DNA from: Rectinema subterraneum
GTDB lineage: Bacteria > Spirochaetota > Spirochaetia > Treponematales > Rectinemataceae
Direction: 5' to 3'
Assembly (NCBI GenBank): GCA_009768935.1
Contig: WESA01000015.1
Coordinates: forward strand, 1-50,427
Length of the DNA stretch: 50,427 bases
The translations under genes and the position numbers were made by a program. Of the stretch, positions 49,771 through 50,427 are shown one piece after another (position 1 is the stretch's first letter; each line of letters opens with the position of its first letter). Under the pieces are notes generated by a model. It had not been told where the DNA came from. It did no database searches and saw only the letters and a list, made by a program, of their open reading frames with translations.

Positions 49771-50277
49771 TCAAGAAAAATGCCAAAGCCGGGCGAGATG
49801 AAGGTTCACCATTCCGGAAGATGAAAAAGGGACCCCCTCGCGTTCGAGAAGAAAACGTTTCATCTCGAGTCCTCCCTGATATCCGGCGAGAGAGCCATTC
49901 GAGGCAATGACGCGGTGACATGGAATGAGGAGCGGGAATGGATTGTGCGACAGTGCGCTGGCGACCGCGCGGAAGGCGGAAGGCTTGCCACTTGCCTTGG
50001 CGAGTTCGAGATAGGTGCTGACGTGGCCGAATGGGATTGAAGCTTCCAGTGAAAGTATTGTCTGTCTGAAGCTGTTCAAATACTGCAGGCCGGGTCTGAG
50101 AAGCTTGAACGGGAATTGTGCAGGTTTGCTTTCAGCCGCTGCGCATATAGCTTCTGTTGCGCGGGAAATGAGATCAGGTAATAGACGTCTGTCATTCCAT
50201 TGCTCAAGTATCGGGAAATCAGTGTGCGCTTGGCTAACGAGCGCACAATCATTGCGAGGCAGATAGATACGGCTCAA
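49771..50277 (-). CDS. ogt: Methylated-DNA-protein cysteine methyltransferase (Ogt-like)
   Basis: A 168-residue suicide repair protein that takes the alkyl group from O6-alkylguanine onto its own Cys. The active site IPCHRVIASNGSLAGYQGGL is complete, preceded by IPFGHVSTYLELAKASGKPS, the DNA-binding helix-turn-helix with its usual SxxRAVASAL helix following. The N-terminal 75 residues are the poorly conserved domain common to Ogt/Ada-C. It is the catalytic relative of the ATL protein at 2479-2805. The 147-bp gap before the LigB-like gene holds nothing recognisable. Right of this gene (50278-50427) no gene can be defined. Confidence 0.93.
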   Translation of the reverse strand: MSRIYLPRNDCALVSQAHTDFPILEQWNDRRLLPDLISRATEAICAAAESKPAQFPFKLLRPGLQYLNSFRQTILSLEASIPFGHVSTYLELAKASGKPSAFRAVASALSHNPFPLLIPCHRVIASNGSLAGYQGGLEMKRFLLEREGVPFSSSGMVNLHLARLWHFS

Positions 50278-50427
50278 GATTGGCGCTTCTTCTCCCTGTC
50301 ATACCACCACGATGCTACCGAACCGCGTGGGGACAGAGGTTGAAAATGCTTGGGTTTCTTTCCACTGTATTGGAATCATTTTTGCCCCCTCTTATGGAGA
50401 TATTTGCGCGCGCAGCCCCATATTGTC

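Overview
The window looks like chromosomal DNA of a spirochaete of the Treponema/Rectinema type (inference). The signs are two tandem FadL-like UPF0164 outer-membrane proteins beside a lipoprotein, a secreted TPR/caspase protein, a bactofilin, and a decayed tyrosine recombinase of the kind I associate with treponemes. Base composition is moderately GC-rich. Shine-Dalgarno sites (GGAGG/AAGGAG) are clear in front of some genes. Others have a -10-like hexamer only 6-8 nt before the ATG, which suggests leaderless transcripts. No rRNA, CRISPR array or replication origin was seen.

Layout. 1-12.6 kb is mostly housekeeping: the tail of an unknown protein, nagA-nagB (amino-sugar catabolism), an alkyltransferase-like DNA-repair protein, EttA-type ABC-F, an EamA exporter, MarC, a sensor histidine kinase, transketolase and UvrC. 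12.6-18 kb holds a zinc-ribbon NUDIX hydrolase, a Gfo/Idh/MocA oxidoreductase, a cupin, an MFS transporter and gamma-glutamyltransferase. 18-25.4 kb is the most disturbed part: an oligopeptide-ABC ATPase remnant, two divergent DUF4143 ATPases whose intergenic region is full of inverted repeats, a secreted caspase-fold TPR protein, a MITE-like element, two small envelope proteins, and a dead integrase beside tRNA-Ile(CAU).

25.6-41.2 kb has a B3/B4-domain protein, Sua5, a lytic transglycosylase operon and a CPBP protease. These are followed by a long plus-strand run of comEC, rsmA, bactofilin, TPR protein, mtaB, lipoprotein and two UPF0164 barrels. 41.3-50.4 kb has tRNA-Lys, malQ, a three-gene archaic (Csu/spore-coat-U type) chaperone-usher locus, a complete insertion sequence abutting that locus, a divergent LigB-fold dioxygenase and a second MGMT-family gene (ogt).

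Most noteworthy: (1) a minimal chaperone-usher pilus locus (chaperone, usher, one two-part spore-coat-U subunit) in a probable spirochaete, whose predicted promoter sits across the end of an insertion sequence; (2) seven copies of a GGGGTCAGACCCC-type palindrome, one of which forms the C-terminus of a DUF4143 ATPase; (3) a 114-bp MITE-like element whose ends match those of that insertion sequence; (4) an 18-21 bp repeat that occurs twice in frame inside mtaB and once in an intergenic region; (5) a LigB/DODA homolog lacking an expected metal-binding histidine. All names rest on reading motifs by eye; no database search was possible.
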